A stretch of DNA of 64,000 nt from Urophycis tenuis (Eukaryota > Chordata > Actinopteri > Gadiformes > Phycidae). The position numbers and the translations under genes are program-made. This document shows, piece after piece, positions 25,412 to 38,475 of this stretch. The notes below the pieces were generated by a model. It saw only the letters and a program-made list of their open reading frames with translations, searched no databases and had not been told where the DNA came from. How positions within the stretch are numbered: the first letter of the stretch is position 1; each line of letters starts with the position of its first letter. Where the stretch lies: the NCBI GenBank assembly GCA_036785325.1, contig JAXIVH010000008.1, positions 10,480,965-10,544,964 on the forward strand, written 5' to 3'.

Positions 25412-27030
25412 ACGCCCCCCGCTCAGCGTGTTCACACTGGCCGTTTGAGGCCAACTATGTGATGGGACGTTTTAGCAGAGCTGACAGGAGAGGGATTATC
25501 AACGGCGGTGTAGTAAATGCACAATGGCAGTGTTTCCATTCAGACTCCAAGCTTAATGGGTCAAGGGGGCGTGTGGGTGTGTGTGTGTGTGTGTGTGTGA
25601 TATATTTGTTTGGATGAGATGCTGATGAGAAGCATTGATGGAGATTACATGTTTTAATTGTTTAAAAACATTGATCGCACCCCGTTGGCTTTTGTGCTTT
25701 TCTTAAATCATATGCCTTGTTCACTCAGACAGACATGCAGTCAAGCAGTAAGCAAATAATAGGCCTTCCTTGCCATGGGATCCACCCACACGACAACCAC
25801 CAAACTAATAGCAAAATTAGTGTACAGGGATTGTTCTGATGGCGGCTGCAGATAAGAGGGCTCAGCTGTATAATGGAACCATATTGTGCTTATGTGGGGG
25901 GTTTTTTTGGAGAGAGGGATTCTGGCTGGTGTGAGAGGGTTATGATAGCAGAGCTGGTTTTGAATTCTGAAAAAAAAAAACAGAAGTGACAACGGATGGG
26001 ACTAATGGAATAAAAGTAGGGAGGCTTTCATTGATGTTCTGTCATTTCCTGTCACTGAGATATTGAGGAAACTGGAAAAGGAAGTGTGGAGTGGGACAGC
26101 ATTGTTGTTAGTGGAGCTCCACCTCGTCTTAACTGGGACCTCTTGCCAGTCCATGTGTTTAGTGTTTTTATGGAACACATTAAATTGAACTGTTAATTTG
26201 TTCCCTTTTTTATTGAACAAATTAACATTACATCAACGTACATTTACCGTTTCCCGTTCAAGTTATGTTTCATGAGGGGGTATTCTCTATACAAACTTCA
26301 TTGTTTCAAATATAATATTCAAAGATGGCAAAATGCCAGTTTGCCCAAATTGTTTCCAACATTCACTGAATAGTTTCAATGGCTTGTTTTTTTTTTGTCA
26401 TTCTTCTGATGTTCGGCGTTGAGTTTATGACACAGCTGTGAGCATTCAAAATAATATGCTCCATAAAATATACTCTTCACATTTTTGCTATAAGCCTGAA
26501 TCCCTTGCATCGTATTTGTTTCAATGTTGTTTTTTGGATGCTATACATGCTATACACATTAAATTGTTTATATCACACTGAATTACAAACATGCCAGTTC
26601 TTGACCAATGCTTATCCACAAAATATATATGTTGTCGGTAAGGAACAGAATATACCTGATGCGTATTCTTTGATTTTGTGAGGAGGTAGGAATTGTGTTT
26701 TTACCAATCAGACATAGACTCAAACTAGTATTATTGTAGGCTTTTAAACCTTAACACATTGTTTTGTCCTCAACTGCACATTTACTTAATAGGCTGTGAC
26801 ATTGTCTTGCCAAGTATCAATCAGGCAGAGGATTTCAAATAAATGTATTTTACTGTATTTTACTAGCTGAAAACCTATAATAAGATGAAAATGATAATAT
26901 ATGTACTTGAGCTGTTATTTATTTCAACTTTAATGCCAGAAAATATGTTTTAATATTACAGTACTGTGGCAAATTTAGACATTCATAATTGAGTCCTTGT
27001 ACTTTATAGCCTGTACGTATGAATAACTTG
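25412..27030. other. intronic unique sequence
   Basis: A short TG tract lies at about 25575-25599. The rest is AT-rich unique sequence without a recognised gene. Confidence 0.4.
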
Positions 27031-27031
27031 G

Positions 27032-27060
27032 AATGCTATTAGCTAATAACTAATAGCATT
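27032..27060. repeat. perfect hairpin, 11-bp arms, 7-nt loop
   Basis: AATGCTATTAG (27032-27042), loop CTAATAA, complement CTAATAGCATT (27050-27060). Confidence 0.8.
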
Positions 27061-27179
27061 GGAGGCTCACCGTTTTCGTCACATTTCTGGGGCCTGGGGC
27101 CTTGGATTTTGGTGGCGGTGGCCAAATGTTCACCCCGGCTGTTCTTTTGTGCACCAAGCAACTTTGTGACTCCGACACA

Positions 27180-27408
27180 CTGTGGGAGGGGAGGGGGAGG
27201 GAGGGGGAGGGAAGGGGGAGGTCGATGGCGGAGCCGCGGCCCGGCCGGAGCTGCGAGCAGATACGGGGGCCGCATCATGCGGGTCACAGCCCCGGTGACC
27301 CGCGGTTATAAACCGTCCGTCTCCCAGCACAGAGGGGAAAAGGTCTGTCGGAGATTTGATTCCCGAGGGGACAGTGAAGATGTTGCCCTACCCCCCCCCC
27401 CCCCCCCC
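27180..27408. repeat. GGGA-rich stretch and poly-C run
   Basis: G-rich GGGAGGG repeats (27183-27222) next to a CpG-rich segment (27225-27310), then 18 C at 27391-27408. The GC-rich island could be functional, but no exon is recognised. Confidence 0.7.
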
Positions 27409-28384
27409 ACCCCCCAGGGAGGAAAGAAAAGCACCAACCATCTCTGGACATCTGCATTCTTCACCCAAAGGCACCAGTTTGACGAGAATCTGCGTTTCCG
27501 TTGCAAGCCCAATCGGTTCTCTCAGAGAAGATGCAGTTTTATTTACATGGAAGACATTTGTATAGAAGTACTGACTGTGTCTCTGAGTGCCCTGAAGTGA
27601 GAGAATGTATGTGGAACAAATGAATCCAGTATGTGTACAGCCAAGCGGGAGGCAGCTGCACCTCGTGTATGCTCCTGTGGTCCGGCCTGCACTCTCAGGT
27701 TTGCTGAGTGTTGAATATGTCTCGAGCGGCTGCGGGCTAATAGATAAAAGTGAAACGATGACTAGAGATTCAACCCGAGTGCACAGCAAGAAAAGTAGGC
27801 AATTTCACAGTCTCTACTTCCTTATATAGATACAGCCCGGGATTGACTTGGGTTGATAAAAAAAAAAAAAACTAAAACAAAACTAAAGAACAAACAACGG
27901 CATCGGTTGAAAGACATGCAGAAAAATGTTGCACTCGAAAACAAGCTATCATCGGGTAACGAGGGCAATGCCTTGCATGATGACATCACCTTTCTGTGAG
28001 CACAACCCAAGACTAAAGAACAGCAGAAACAGCAGCGGCCGTGAATGCGCCACTCCTCACACTGCAGGCACGCAGCAGCTGCAGCGCAACAACTCCCATG
28101 CCTCCTGTGGTGAGGACAACAACATCAGCACAAGTCTGAAGCCGGGACGGCAGGCCGGTCGAAAGACACGGAGCTCGGCGCAGCCGAAAAAGACGACACA
28201 GGTGGGGAGATGAGACTTGTAGGGGAGGCGGGGTTTTGGTAGCAGCTCTGGAAGTGGGAGCGCTGTGGTTGAAACTAATGGCTTCAAAAGACACTGATGT
28301 GCTATCGTATGTCAGCAGACGGCCTGTTCAGTGGGTGTGTGTGTGTGGAGGATTAGAAGATTGATCATGCGCACACTTCTGCAG

Positions 28385-28700
28385 GTGTGTGTGTGTGTGT
28401 GTGTGTCGTTCCCCCCCCCCCCCCCCCCCCCCCGCTTTGCCTTGTACATCCTGCCCAGCAGTATCACCTTTGACACCATGGGCACAGGAATCAGTTCACC
28501 TCGTGAACGGTGAGTGTGTGTGCGCGTGTGTGCCTGCGTGTGTGTGTGTGTGTACGTGCGTGTGTGTGCAGTCATGTGCATATCTGTCTGCCCCTGTGTG
28601 TGTGCGTGAGTCTGTGCGTGTGTGTGCAGTCATGTGCATACGTGTGTCCCCGCATGTGAGTGTATGTGTGTGTGTGTGTGCACATGTGTTGGTGGGTGGG
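28385..28700. repeat. TG tracts around a 23-base poly-C run
   Basis: TG tract (28385-28406), 23 C (28411-28433), then impure TG/CG repeats from 28505 to about 28690. A further TG tract follows at about 28905-28965. Confidence 0.9.
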
Positions 28701-28969
28701 TTTTGAAGGAAAAGTGTGTCCCTATCTCAGCAGTGGTGCAGACATCCTGGCCAAATCCACCATCTGGGGACTGCACCTGTGCTCCCCACCCCTTCACCTG
28801 GAGGGTGCTTAACCCTCAATGGATTAAATATGTGGGCCCAGATAATAAAGAGGAATCAAAAACTGGCTCTGTAGAGAATAGGTTCATAGTATGTCTGTGT
28901 GTGTCTGCATTTGTGTGTGTGTGTGTGTGTGTATGTGTGCACTCATGCATACGTGTGTGTGTGCGCGTG

Positions 28970-30470
28970 AGTGAGAAAGCGTGCGCGTATGCTGACGAGA
29001 TAAGGCTACGTTCCGCGAGAGGCTTAAAAGTTAATTTTAAAATTGTCCATTCTATCTCTCTTTTTCCTTTGCAAGCTTTCACTTTCTCTATTTAGCGTCT
29101 CTTCCACGATTTGACCCCCTGCGGCATACAGTTTGACCCCTTGATGATGACTTGCTCACGGGATATATTATGTACACTTTCTGGAGTGCTGAAATCCTTT
29201 ACAGGCACAGTGGTTTGTGTGTATTCATGCATATGGATGTGTTCATGAATCTGGCGGGGTAGTGAGTAAGCTGGCTGGAGGCTAATGACTGCCAAATCCA
29301 CACCCTGGAGACGTTTTAATCATGGAATGATATTTAGTTAATAGTGTGCTGTCAGGGCTTGCCTAGATTAACCTAGGGCGGTACAATTTATCATATGTAT
29401 GTTTACATATCGAGAATAAATGACCACATCACAAATGAGGAGATATGTGTTTGCAACAGCTGCTAAATAAATGAAACGTGTCTGGTAGAGTACTTTGACC
29501 ATGTCATCTCACATATGCAGTTTCACTTGACAAGTGACAGTAAATCTATCATAGATTTACTTTTCTGTTACCTTTACCTGACTACTTGGTGTTATTGTAG
29601 TGGCAGTTTGTTGTGTTCAACAATTTAATAACTTCAATTGTTCTGCAAAAAAAGGAAAGCTAATCATTGTGCAGATTAAACATTATTCCAGGGCATTTGC
29701 ACTCTTGACAAAACATTCAAAGAATTTGGATTTTACTTTTGAAAATTGCATCAATTTCCAGGTTTGGTTTTCAATCACGGTTCTGTTAATGTGCATTTTC
29801 ATTAATGCTTGTCATTTTGATAGGGTCAAAGGAGTAAAGCAGTTTATTTTTTTCATGAAAATACATGAAATGTGTTTTACGGTTTGCAATATGTGTCTGC
29901 AAAGCATCTGTTGATGGCTTCTGCCCTTTACCTTGAAATATGTTGAGAATGATTAGAGATTGTGTGTGTGTGCGCGTACCGGAGCAAGACTATTGAAATG
30001 TGAAGGTTGATTCCCTAAAACGCGTGAACACAAACTCTTTTCCCATTAGCCTTGTAGTAGGTGTGCTGGGATTTTATTATAGGCTAATTATCTCCTCTTC
30101 AGGTTTACGTGGATTTAAAAGGACTCAAGCGATATCCAATTTATTGCTTTTGTTGAGGTTAGCACTTCCTCGGGGTAGACTCTTCTGTCTTAGAACATAA
30201 TAGGATCTTTCATTTCCTTGTTTCCCTCATTGCAGGCTAGCTGTCAGCACATGTAGGGCAGAAAGAAAAACTAAATAAACAAACTAGCCCTTGAAATAAT
30301 GGTTGGATCTTTCAATCTACAACGTCTCAAATGTAAAACCAGGTACCTAATTTTGACCACAGGCTTCAGAGCCACACACACATACCGTTTTGTTTTAAGC
30401 AGAAAACCATATTTGCATGCAGAGATGGTGGTTTCTGAAAAGAGCCAATGTGCAGAAGGTGGTGGAGACA
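28970..30470. other. intronic unique sequence
   Basis: AT-rich, no recognised gene or mobile element. Confidence 0.4.
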
Positions 30471-30474
30471 CTCA

Positions 30475-30830
30475 GAGAGAGAGAGAGAGAGAGAGAGGAT
30501 ACCCAGATTGCCTTCCCAGAAATGGCCTTCATTTCAAAGTTAAATGGCCCAAGATTTTATCACTTAACAAAGGATGTGATGTTTGGGGCGAGGGGGGGGT
30601 GACGGGTGCAGGATGGAGATATGGAGGCGGGGTCTGTTATGAATTTAGCACTGGAGCCGGAGGGGCCAAGGACATGAGGGAGAATGTGTGTAAAGAGTGT
30701 GCGCGGGTGTTTTTGGGTGTGTGTGTGTGTGTGTGCGTGTGTGTGCATGTATAGGTGCAATATTTGTGTGTGTGTGTGTGTGCATGTATAGGTGCAATAT
30801 TTGTGTGTGTGTGTGTGCACGCGTGCGTGT
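30475..30830. repeat. GA tract and duplicated TG tract
   Basis: (GA)n at 30475-30497. Two TG tracts (about 30716-30770 and 30771-30825) each contain the identical word GCATGTATAGGTGCAATATT, so a unit of roughly 45 bp has been duplicated in tandem. Confidence 0.85.
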
Positions 30831-31089
30831 CTCTGCGTTACGATGTGTGCTTTTGCGCACTCAAGCGTTGTGTATAACACAGGGCATAATTCTTCCTGCT
30901 TCACATCCTCCAACAGGCCCGAGGCGAGCGTAATCCTCGCTGGGGAAGAAGTGTGGGATGGATAATAGCAGGTCCCCACTAATTGAAGCACTAATGTCGA
31001 CTGTATATCAATTTAGAACCCTGCCAAGCCTGGATTCTCCCTTTTCCTCTCACAGAGTGGCCTAAATGGCGCATGTGGCTGGACGAGAT

Positions 31090-31191
<102 letters not shown>

Positions 31192-31719
31192 CTCTTCCTC
31201 TCTCGCGCGCCCACCTTGTTAGATGGGGTATGGGAGCAAAGCTGTTATTGAATCAGACATCAGTGTGTGTGTGCGCAAACCATCCAAACCAATGAGACAG
31301 TTTGGTTTTTGGCCTGGAGTCTGTTGAAAGGGGGGTTTGCTGGAAACATGGTGAGACATTGAATGTGTTGCGTTGTCATCACACTGCACACCACTCTAAG
31401 AATGCAAGCAGAGGAAACCGAAAGATTGGTGAAGGGTTCCTTTTTTCTGTTGGCTTTAAAACCATATTTTGATGATTCTGATTATGACAAAAACAACATC
31501 TCTCTTCACCAAATAAGACAACTTGGGAAATATGAAACCATGTTAAACTGTTTTCCCACAATGCATCACAACTCTCACAGTTGTCACTTCTCATGGGCCT
31601 CCTATTCACCTTCTTTTCACTCTTTCCTTTTTAAACATTTACATTCTCTGTTTTCCTTGTGACAATCTTCCTTTGGCTTGTTGACGGTTCCAGCCCTGAA
31701 CCATGTGATGCCTGGCTCC

Positions 31720-32190
31720 AGCCCCCTTTACTCACCAACCTCACATCCCCTTTACTCACCCTCACATCCCCCTTTGCTCACCTACCTCACATCCCCTTTA
31801 CTCACCTACCTCACATCCCCTTTACTCACCTACCTCACATCCCCTTTACTCACCTACCTCACATCCCCTTTACTCACCTACCTCACATCCCCCTTTACTC
31901 ACCTACCTCACATCCCTTTTACTTACCTACCTCACATCCCCCTTTACTCACATACCTCATATCCATCTTTACTCACCTACCTCACATCCCCTTTACTCAC
32001 CTACCTCACATCCCCCTTTACTCTCATACCTCACATCCATCTTTACTCACCTATCTCACATCCCCCTTTACTCACCTACCTCACATCCTCTTTACTCACC
32101 TACCTCACATCCCCCTTTACTCACCTACCTCACATCCATCTTTACACACCTACCTTGCCTCCCCCTTTACTCAGCTACATTCCTCTATCT
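31720..32190. repeat. 24-bp minisatellite, about 19 copies
   Basis: Unit close to CACCTACCTCACATCCCCTT plus TACT, with 23-25-bp variants caused by a changing C-run. Long proline/leucine/threonine-rich frames across it are repeat translations, not genes. Confidence 0.93.
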
Positions 32191-32234
32191 TTCCCACCTC
32201 CTGCCTGCTGTGAGAGGGAGGGAGGGAGGGAGAT

Positions 32235-32235
32235 A

Positions 32236-32312
<77 letters not shown>
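32235..32312. repeat. (GA)n microsatellite
   Basis: About 76 bases of pure GA, just after the 24-bp minisatellite. Confidence 0.95.
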
Positions 32313-32318
<6 letters not shown>

Positions 32319-32403
32319 AAGAAAAAAACAGCCTTACCCTCACTGATCTTATTTCACAACTCAAGGCAGCCGAGAACACAATGACATTCTGTCTGGAGTG
32401 AAT

Positions 32404-32408
32404 GTGTG

Positions 32409-32465
<57 letters not shown>

Positions 32466-32499
32466 ATGTGTGTGTGTGTGTGTGTGTGTGTGTTTGTGT

Positions 32500-32577
<78 letters not shown>
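32404..32577. repeat. (TG)n microsatellite, about 170 bp
   Basis: One of the longest TG tracts in the window, with a few CATG, TTTG and TATG interruptions. A CA tract follows at about 32760-32805. Confidence 0.95.
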
Positions 32578-32578
<1 letters not shown>

Positions 32579-32759
32579 CTAAGGTGTGCACATGGTGTAT
32601 TGTATGTGGGGGACAGGTCTGTGAGACCCCAGTGTTTTAGAGTGTCAGAGTTGTCTGGTTCACATCAGAGAGGTCAGCCTTGTGAGAACGCTGTTGAACA
32701 CGCACAACTGCAGGAAGCCTGGATAGGATGAATCAATAGGGATGGACTAGTTTTCTGTC

Positions 32760-32794
<35 letters not shown>

Positions 32795-32897
32795 ACAAAC
32801 ACACACCTCCTCCACTCCACTCCACTCTAATCAGAATCTACTTGTTCCCCTTCATTACTCTCACAAGGCAGCTGGTTCTCCTTCATGATTTCCTCTC

Positions 32898-32906
32898 TCC
32901 CTCTCC

Positions 32907-32946
<40 letters not shown>

Positions 32947-33150
32947 CCTCTCTCTCCCTCTCTGTCCCCCCCTCTTTCTCTCTCCCTCTCTCTCTCCCTC
33001 TCTCTCACTTTCTGTCTCTCTCTCCCACTCCCCCTCTCTCTCTCTTTCTCTCTCTCTCTCATCATGCTCTCTCCCGCTCCCCTCTCTCTCTCGCTCTCTC
33101 TTTCTCTCTCTCTCTCTCTCATCATGCTCTCTCCCGCTTCCTCCTCACTC
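32898..33150. repeat. CT-rich array with a 60-bp higher-order duplication
   Basis: Imperfect CT repeats. The word ATCATGCTCTCTCCCGCT occurs at 33060 and again at 33120, exactly 60 bp apart, so the end of the array is a tandem duplication. Confidence 0.88.
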
Positions 33151-33479
33151 TCCCTTTTCTCAATTGTTTTTCAGAAACACACGCACACATGCTGTCTTTC
33201 TCTCTCTCCTTTATTTCCGTGGTTGTTGGTGTGCATAATCTCCGCTATTCGACTCAATCTAATCAAATGGAGTTTTTGTGTGTGTGTGTGTGTGTGTGTG
33301 TGCGTGCGTGTGTGTGTTGGTCTGTGTGTGTGGAGGCCGGAGTAGGGGCAGAGCGGGGGGGGGTGACAGTTGTGGTGGTGAGATGCTTGGAAACGGTAAT
33401 CGATAGCGGCGAAGCTCCCGGCCCATTATGGAAATCAAGACGCATTAGGGAGCAGAGAGCCTGACAGCAGACCCTCCCG

Positions 33480-33870
33480 GCTGCATGGGTAGCTGCTGCT
33501 GCCCCACCCCAGGACCTGCTGGACCGCCCCCCCTCGCCCCGGGTCCTGCTGGACCACCCCCCCTGCCCCAGGTCCTGCTGGACCGCCGCCCCGGGTCCTG
33601 GGTGGACCACCCCCCCCCTGCCCCGGGTCCTGCTGGACCACCACCTTGCCCCAGGTCCTGCTGGACCACCCCCTTGCCCCAGGTCCTGCTGGACCACCCC
33701 CTTGCCCCGGGTTCTGCTGGACCGCCCCCCTGCCCCAGGTCCTGCTGGACCGCCGCCCCCCCCCCCCCCCCCCCTGCTCCGGGTCCTACTGAACCGACCC
33801 CTTGCCCCGGGTCCTGCTGGACCACCCCCCTTTGCCTCGGGTCCTACTGGACCACCCCCTGCCCTGGTCC
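33480..33870. repeat. GC-rich minisatellite, about 28-30-bp unit
   Basis: Repeats of CCCCGGGTCCTGCTGGACC followed by ACCCCCTTG-type spacers, 12-13 copies, with a 19-base C run at 33756-33774. Frames read as collagen-like Gly-Pro-Pro on both strands, but there are no flanking coding features. G-rich on the minus strand. Confidence 0.9.
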
Positions 33871-33874
33871 AGCA

Positions 33875-34040
33875 TTTACACACACACATATGTACACTTA
33901 CACTCACACACACGCACGCACGCACGCACACACACACACACACACACGCACGCGCACGCACACACACACACACACACGCAAACACACGCATGCATGCACA
34001 CACACACACACGCACGCACGCACGCACGCACACACACACG

Positions 34041-34078
<38 letters not shown>

Positions 34079-34110
34079 AATTCATTCACACGACACACAC
34101 ACACTTTAGG
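33875..34110. repeat. CA / CGCA microsatellite
   Basis: CA tracts alternating with CGCACGCA blocks; alternating purine-pyrimidine throughout. Confidence 0.93.
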
Positions 34111-34540
34111 TTCTGCTGGTGGAGTGCAGCGGGGTGGGGGCTGCCACCTGTGCATGTTGTGTGTCTCTCTGCAGTGTAATGGATGGTGTGTGTTGTGGTG
34201 TCGGCCTGCTCTGGGACACTCAGCGACACAAACCAAACAGTATAGAGCTCACATTTCAACACACTGATGCCATGTGATGTGAACACGCTCATCAGAGAGC
34301 AAAGGCCTTCGTTTTGGTCCGGAGTAAGCAGTCTCCACAGCGTCGTCTCTGGTTCAAGAAGACAAATTGTCAGGCAGCACAAGACTCGCCCGAGGTTCCT
34401 ATTCGGGTGGCTGTGCATCAGCCCTAAGCTGGTGGAACTAATTTGCAGTTAAATGCGGAGATGGACAATCGCTCCCCATCTTGCTGTAAATAAAGGGCTG
34501 TCAGGGAGGCGGCTGTGTCATATCCTCTTCCAGTAGGCCT

Positions 34541-34541
34541 A

Positions 34542-34581
<40 letters not shown>

Positions 34582-34932
34582 TACCTGCATGGTGACTGTG
34601 TGTGCACAGTGGAGTGTTCAATGTGTCAAGTGTGGGCGAGGGTGTGAGGGTGTGAGGTCGGGGCGGAGACCATGGGGGAGGGGAAGCGGCCGGACACGTG
34701 TCGCTATGCATGCTGGGTATCTTGATGACTATCTCTCACCCCGGCCCTGCTCCCACTTAGATTTACCATAGGGGTCACACCCTCCTCTGCACTCACCCCC
34801 TTCTGCGCAGACATGCGCACACCCACACGCACGCACACACACACACACACATGCAAACACATGCAAACAGAGACACATGCACACACACACATATGCATGC
34901 GCACACAGACACACAGACACACATATGCGCGT

Positions 34933-35007
<75 letters not shown>

Positions 35008-35030
35008 AACACACACACAAACAATACTTC
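34541..35030. repeat. TG tract and long CA tract
   Basis: (TG)n at 34541-34573. An impure CA region runs from 34810 to about 34935 and a nearly pure CA tract from 34938 to about 35020. Confidence 0.92.
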
Positions 35031-35789
35031 CCATTCAACCGATATGGAACCATCTTGTTAGATTGTAATTATTTCCTTTTGTTTTCTGAAGACAAAGGTT
35101 CACTTCAGGGTGCATGTTGAAGCCAAATTTAGCCAAATCTAAAATGTATACAAGCTTGTACATTTCCTATACATTATACATTTCCAATACATATACATTT
35201 ACTTTTTAACTTCTTAAATAAAACAGTATTTAACACAAACACACAAATGATTCATATCAGAGTGAGTTAAACTATCTCAGGAGGCTGTGCGGATGTCAAC
35301 TACGAAGTCATTGACATTTTCACTGCATTTTTTCTCGCATAAGCAGTCTCGTCGCAAACACATCTCCTACGGTATTTTCATTTCCACCATCTTCAGCTGC
35401 AGTTTGATATAATACATGAACACACGCACCCACATACACAGTGCCTTTTTTTAGTTTTTGTTACTTGCAATTCTGGTTCTGCGCCGTCAACACGAAGGGC
35501 TTGTGCCTGGGGCAAGGTGGGGCTTCATCCTGTGATCTGGGTTGTAGCTGTTTGTCATGCTAGGAGACCACCCACCCTGTAGACCCCCCCAAGATGCCAG
35601 ACAGGCTCCCAGAGATTCTACCGAGCTCGCTTTCGTACACACACTGCTGGAGCAACCGGCAAAGACTGTTCTAATCCCTGACTTAGTCCACCAGTAACAA
35701 CTGCGGGTTCATGACTGCCTTTGACACTTCTGTTGTAGTCGGGTTTGTCCTTAGTGACGTTGCATTGAGAACTTTGACCGGAGTTTATG

Positions 35790-35830
<41 letters not shown>

Positions 35831-36715
35831 TTGTAAAACAATTACATATACGTATACGTATATACGTATACATTAGCTTTTGCATGCCAGTCAGTTATAC
35901 GTTTTATCACATCCTATTACCATTACAACTTTAAGTGCTCTAATGAATCACAGGCTTATGTCTTTAAGGGTGCTAGACTCTTATGTGTCTATAGGCAGTC
36001 TGAGGAATCCCTATTGATAAATATATGATATGCAGTGTGAAGTGGAATCGTGGCAAATTGAATTGGCTAGTCACAATAAGACAATTGTCGTAATCAGACA
36101 GACAATTGTCGTAATCACGCAGTCCTAATTCATTCACATTTGACTTTCACATTTTTGTATTTGCATAGAATGTCTTTACTTTTCTTTTCTTTATCAACAT
36201 ATCGAAAAGAGTACACACACACACATGTGCACACGCACACCCACACAAGGAGGTCCGTGTACGTGGCCCGGTAGACAGCACCGCACAGCGTGGGAATCTT
36301 TGGTTGACCAAACAGGGCTCTTCCCTCACAACGGCGCTGTTGACGTCTAGCCTTTAGTGTCAATCAAGTAAAGGGCAGAACCTTGCCCGTTTTAGCTAAG
36401 TAGCATAGTTTCTGCTGCAACTTGAAAGCCCTTTGTTCAAATGTCAATAAGGCCTTTTTTTTGCTGGAGCGTGTGCACACACAGCCTTGATCCAGTTGAA
36501 GAGTGGCTCAATGTGTTTATTTGTGCCCTGGGGGTGTTGCATTATAATTGCAGACCGTGTCAATTCTTCTTCTCTTCCTCTTTGAACTTAAATTTGCTCG
36601 TATATTTAATGGTATTAAAGAAAATGGAGGAATTGCACTTTGGATTTGAATTTCACAGATATTTATGTATGTATAATATATGTGCAATATACACTGTACG
36701 CCACACATGCATGCC
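35031..36715. other. intronic unique sequence
   Basis: No exon recognised. It contains a TA tract (about 35798-35822), a CGTATA palindromic stretch (about 35848-35872) and a 17-bp word GACAATTGTCGTAATCA repeated at 36080 and 36101. Confidence 0.45.
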
Positions 36716-36721
36716 CATACT

Positions 36722-36729
36722 CGCACACA

Positions 36730-36794
<65 letters not shown>

Positions 36795-36800
36795 AACACA
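36722..36800. repeat. (CA)n microsatellite
   Basis: About 75 bases of CA with one CCACAC phase shift. Confidence 0.95.
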
Positions 36801-37227
36801 CCATATTACAAAAATCTTGCTGCCACCTATAACTTTGAATGTTTCGATCACCCCTAAATATGTGTTCTGTGAATTGCAGTGACCAATTGTTACTTATTTT
36901 CAAGGTTCTGTGCCCTTGCCCCTTTCATATTGATCTGCCCTTAATGTTATGATGACATACTATCTTCTCTCCCTTTTCAATTTTTTTAGACATTGTCCGT
37001 CCCTTTTATGTCTTCTCCTGGCCCCTTGTCTCCTTGTCCCCTTTCATCACTTTACCTTCCCAGTTAAGAGTGAGGCCAGTAGCTTCCTAGGTCCTTGTGC
37101 TAAGTGTCAAGCTGAGTTCAACAGAAGCCCCCCACCCCCCACTCCAAACTCTACTCTATAAATTATGCATAAAATCAGACTCTTCTCTGAACACATGTGC
37201 ATGCCAAACAGATTGCCTTGAGCTGTC

Positions 37228-37232
37228 AATCT

Positions 37233-37278
<46 letters not shown>

Positions 37279-37280
37279 CT
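37228..37280. repeat. (CT)n microsatellite
   Basis: About 50 bases of CT with one CCTC interruption. Confidence 0.93.
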
Positions 37281-38330
37281 CAGTGGGATCTTACTCCTCC
37301 CCAGTCATTATCTTCCCATGTGACACGTGACATGGCATCTCAGCCAGCCAACTGTTTGCGTTCCATTGTTGTCGAGTGTTTAATTCGTTATTCGGGTCAT
37401 GTCAGATGCGCGCACGTGGAGTAAATTTCACAGACGCGTATTTTTCGCTTTTGAATAAATTGTACTTCTCAACAAATCTACAAGTAATCGCTGCATCATA
37501 ATTGTTTTTATCTGATTGAATTAAGTACTTAGCGCAGCATTTCTTAAGGGCATTATTATCCTAAGTGCGTATGACGTGGAAGACGGGAAGAAGGGAATTT
37601 TCCCTCCACATCACGTCACAGCCACAGATAAACCTCTTCCCCCGGAGCCAGGCGGGGACCCAGCGATGGCCGACTGTGTCAAGAACCACCTACTTATCAG
37701 GAAGAGGTCTTCATCGGCATGCAAGCTCCAAACCAAACACGGGCATACACTCATATTCTTGTGGACAAAAGGTTATTTCAAATGTGTTTTGCAACAACTG
37801 CTCCGGTGTACATATGGATGTACCTAAAAGGATAAACCTTATTATTGACCTTGTTCACCTGTGTCGCATGGGAGCGACGTCTACCATTCCGTGAGTGACA
37901 ACGTCGACAGCCAATGAGAATCGTGTCTTCAAGACTACTTGCTCCATGAGTTGCATGGTGACATAGTGACCAACCTATCCTAAATGTGACCACCTTGCTT
38001 TGTAAAGCCAGGCGGTGATTAAAGCCAGTCTGGGTCACACGGGTACACGGGCGTCAGTGGCTGCAGCACTGCGTTCGCAATTTTATCGTTTTGTTCCCGC
38101 GCCTCATCCCTGACGTTTTGTTGTTGTTGTAGTAATTGCTGCTCTTTGGCTGCCCCTGAACTCCCGAGCTCACCTACTGTGGCTAAGTGCAGTAATGAGC
38201 CTGTGGAGATTTCGTCAGGACCTCCACCACTGGCAGGAACCCCCCGCCCCCGCCCGCAGAGAGAGTCTGGCAAGCCCAGCAGCACACGATGCTCGGCAGG
38301 TCTACGCCTAGGCTAATGAATGGGGTTTGA
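37281..38330. other. intronic unique sequence
   Basis: No exon recognised; frames of about 80-110 residues lack domains. Confidence 0.4.
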
Positions 38331-38335
38331 CGTCT

Positions 38336-38337
38336 GC

Positions 38338-38405
<68 letters not shown>

Positions 38406-38475
38406 TGTGTGTGTGCATGTGTTTGTGTGTGTGTGTGTGTGCATGTGTTTTGTGTGTGTGGTGTGTGTGTGTGCT
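38336..38475. repeat. (TG)n microsatellite
   Basis: About 140 bases of TG with CGTG, CATG and TTGTG interruptions. Confidence 0.95.

Noticed and set aside
31659..32346. 184-222-residue proline/leucine-rich frames
   Set aside because: Translation of the 24-bp minisatellite and GA tract.
33263..34267. Collagen-like Gly-Pro frames of up to 270 residues
   Set aside because: GC minisatellite plus CA repeat; open in several frames on both strands.
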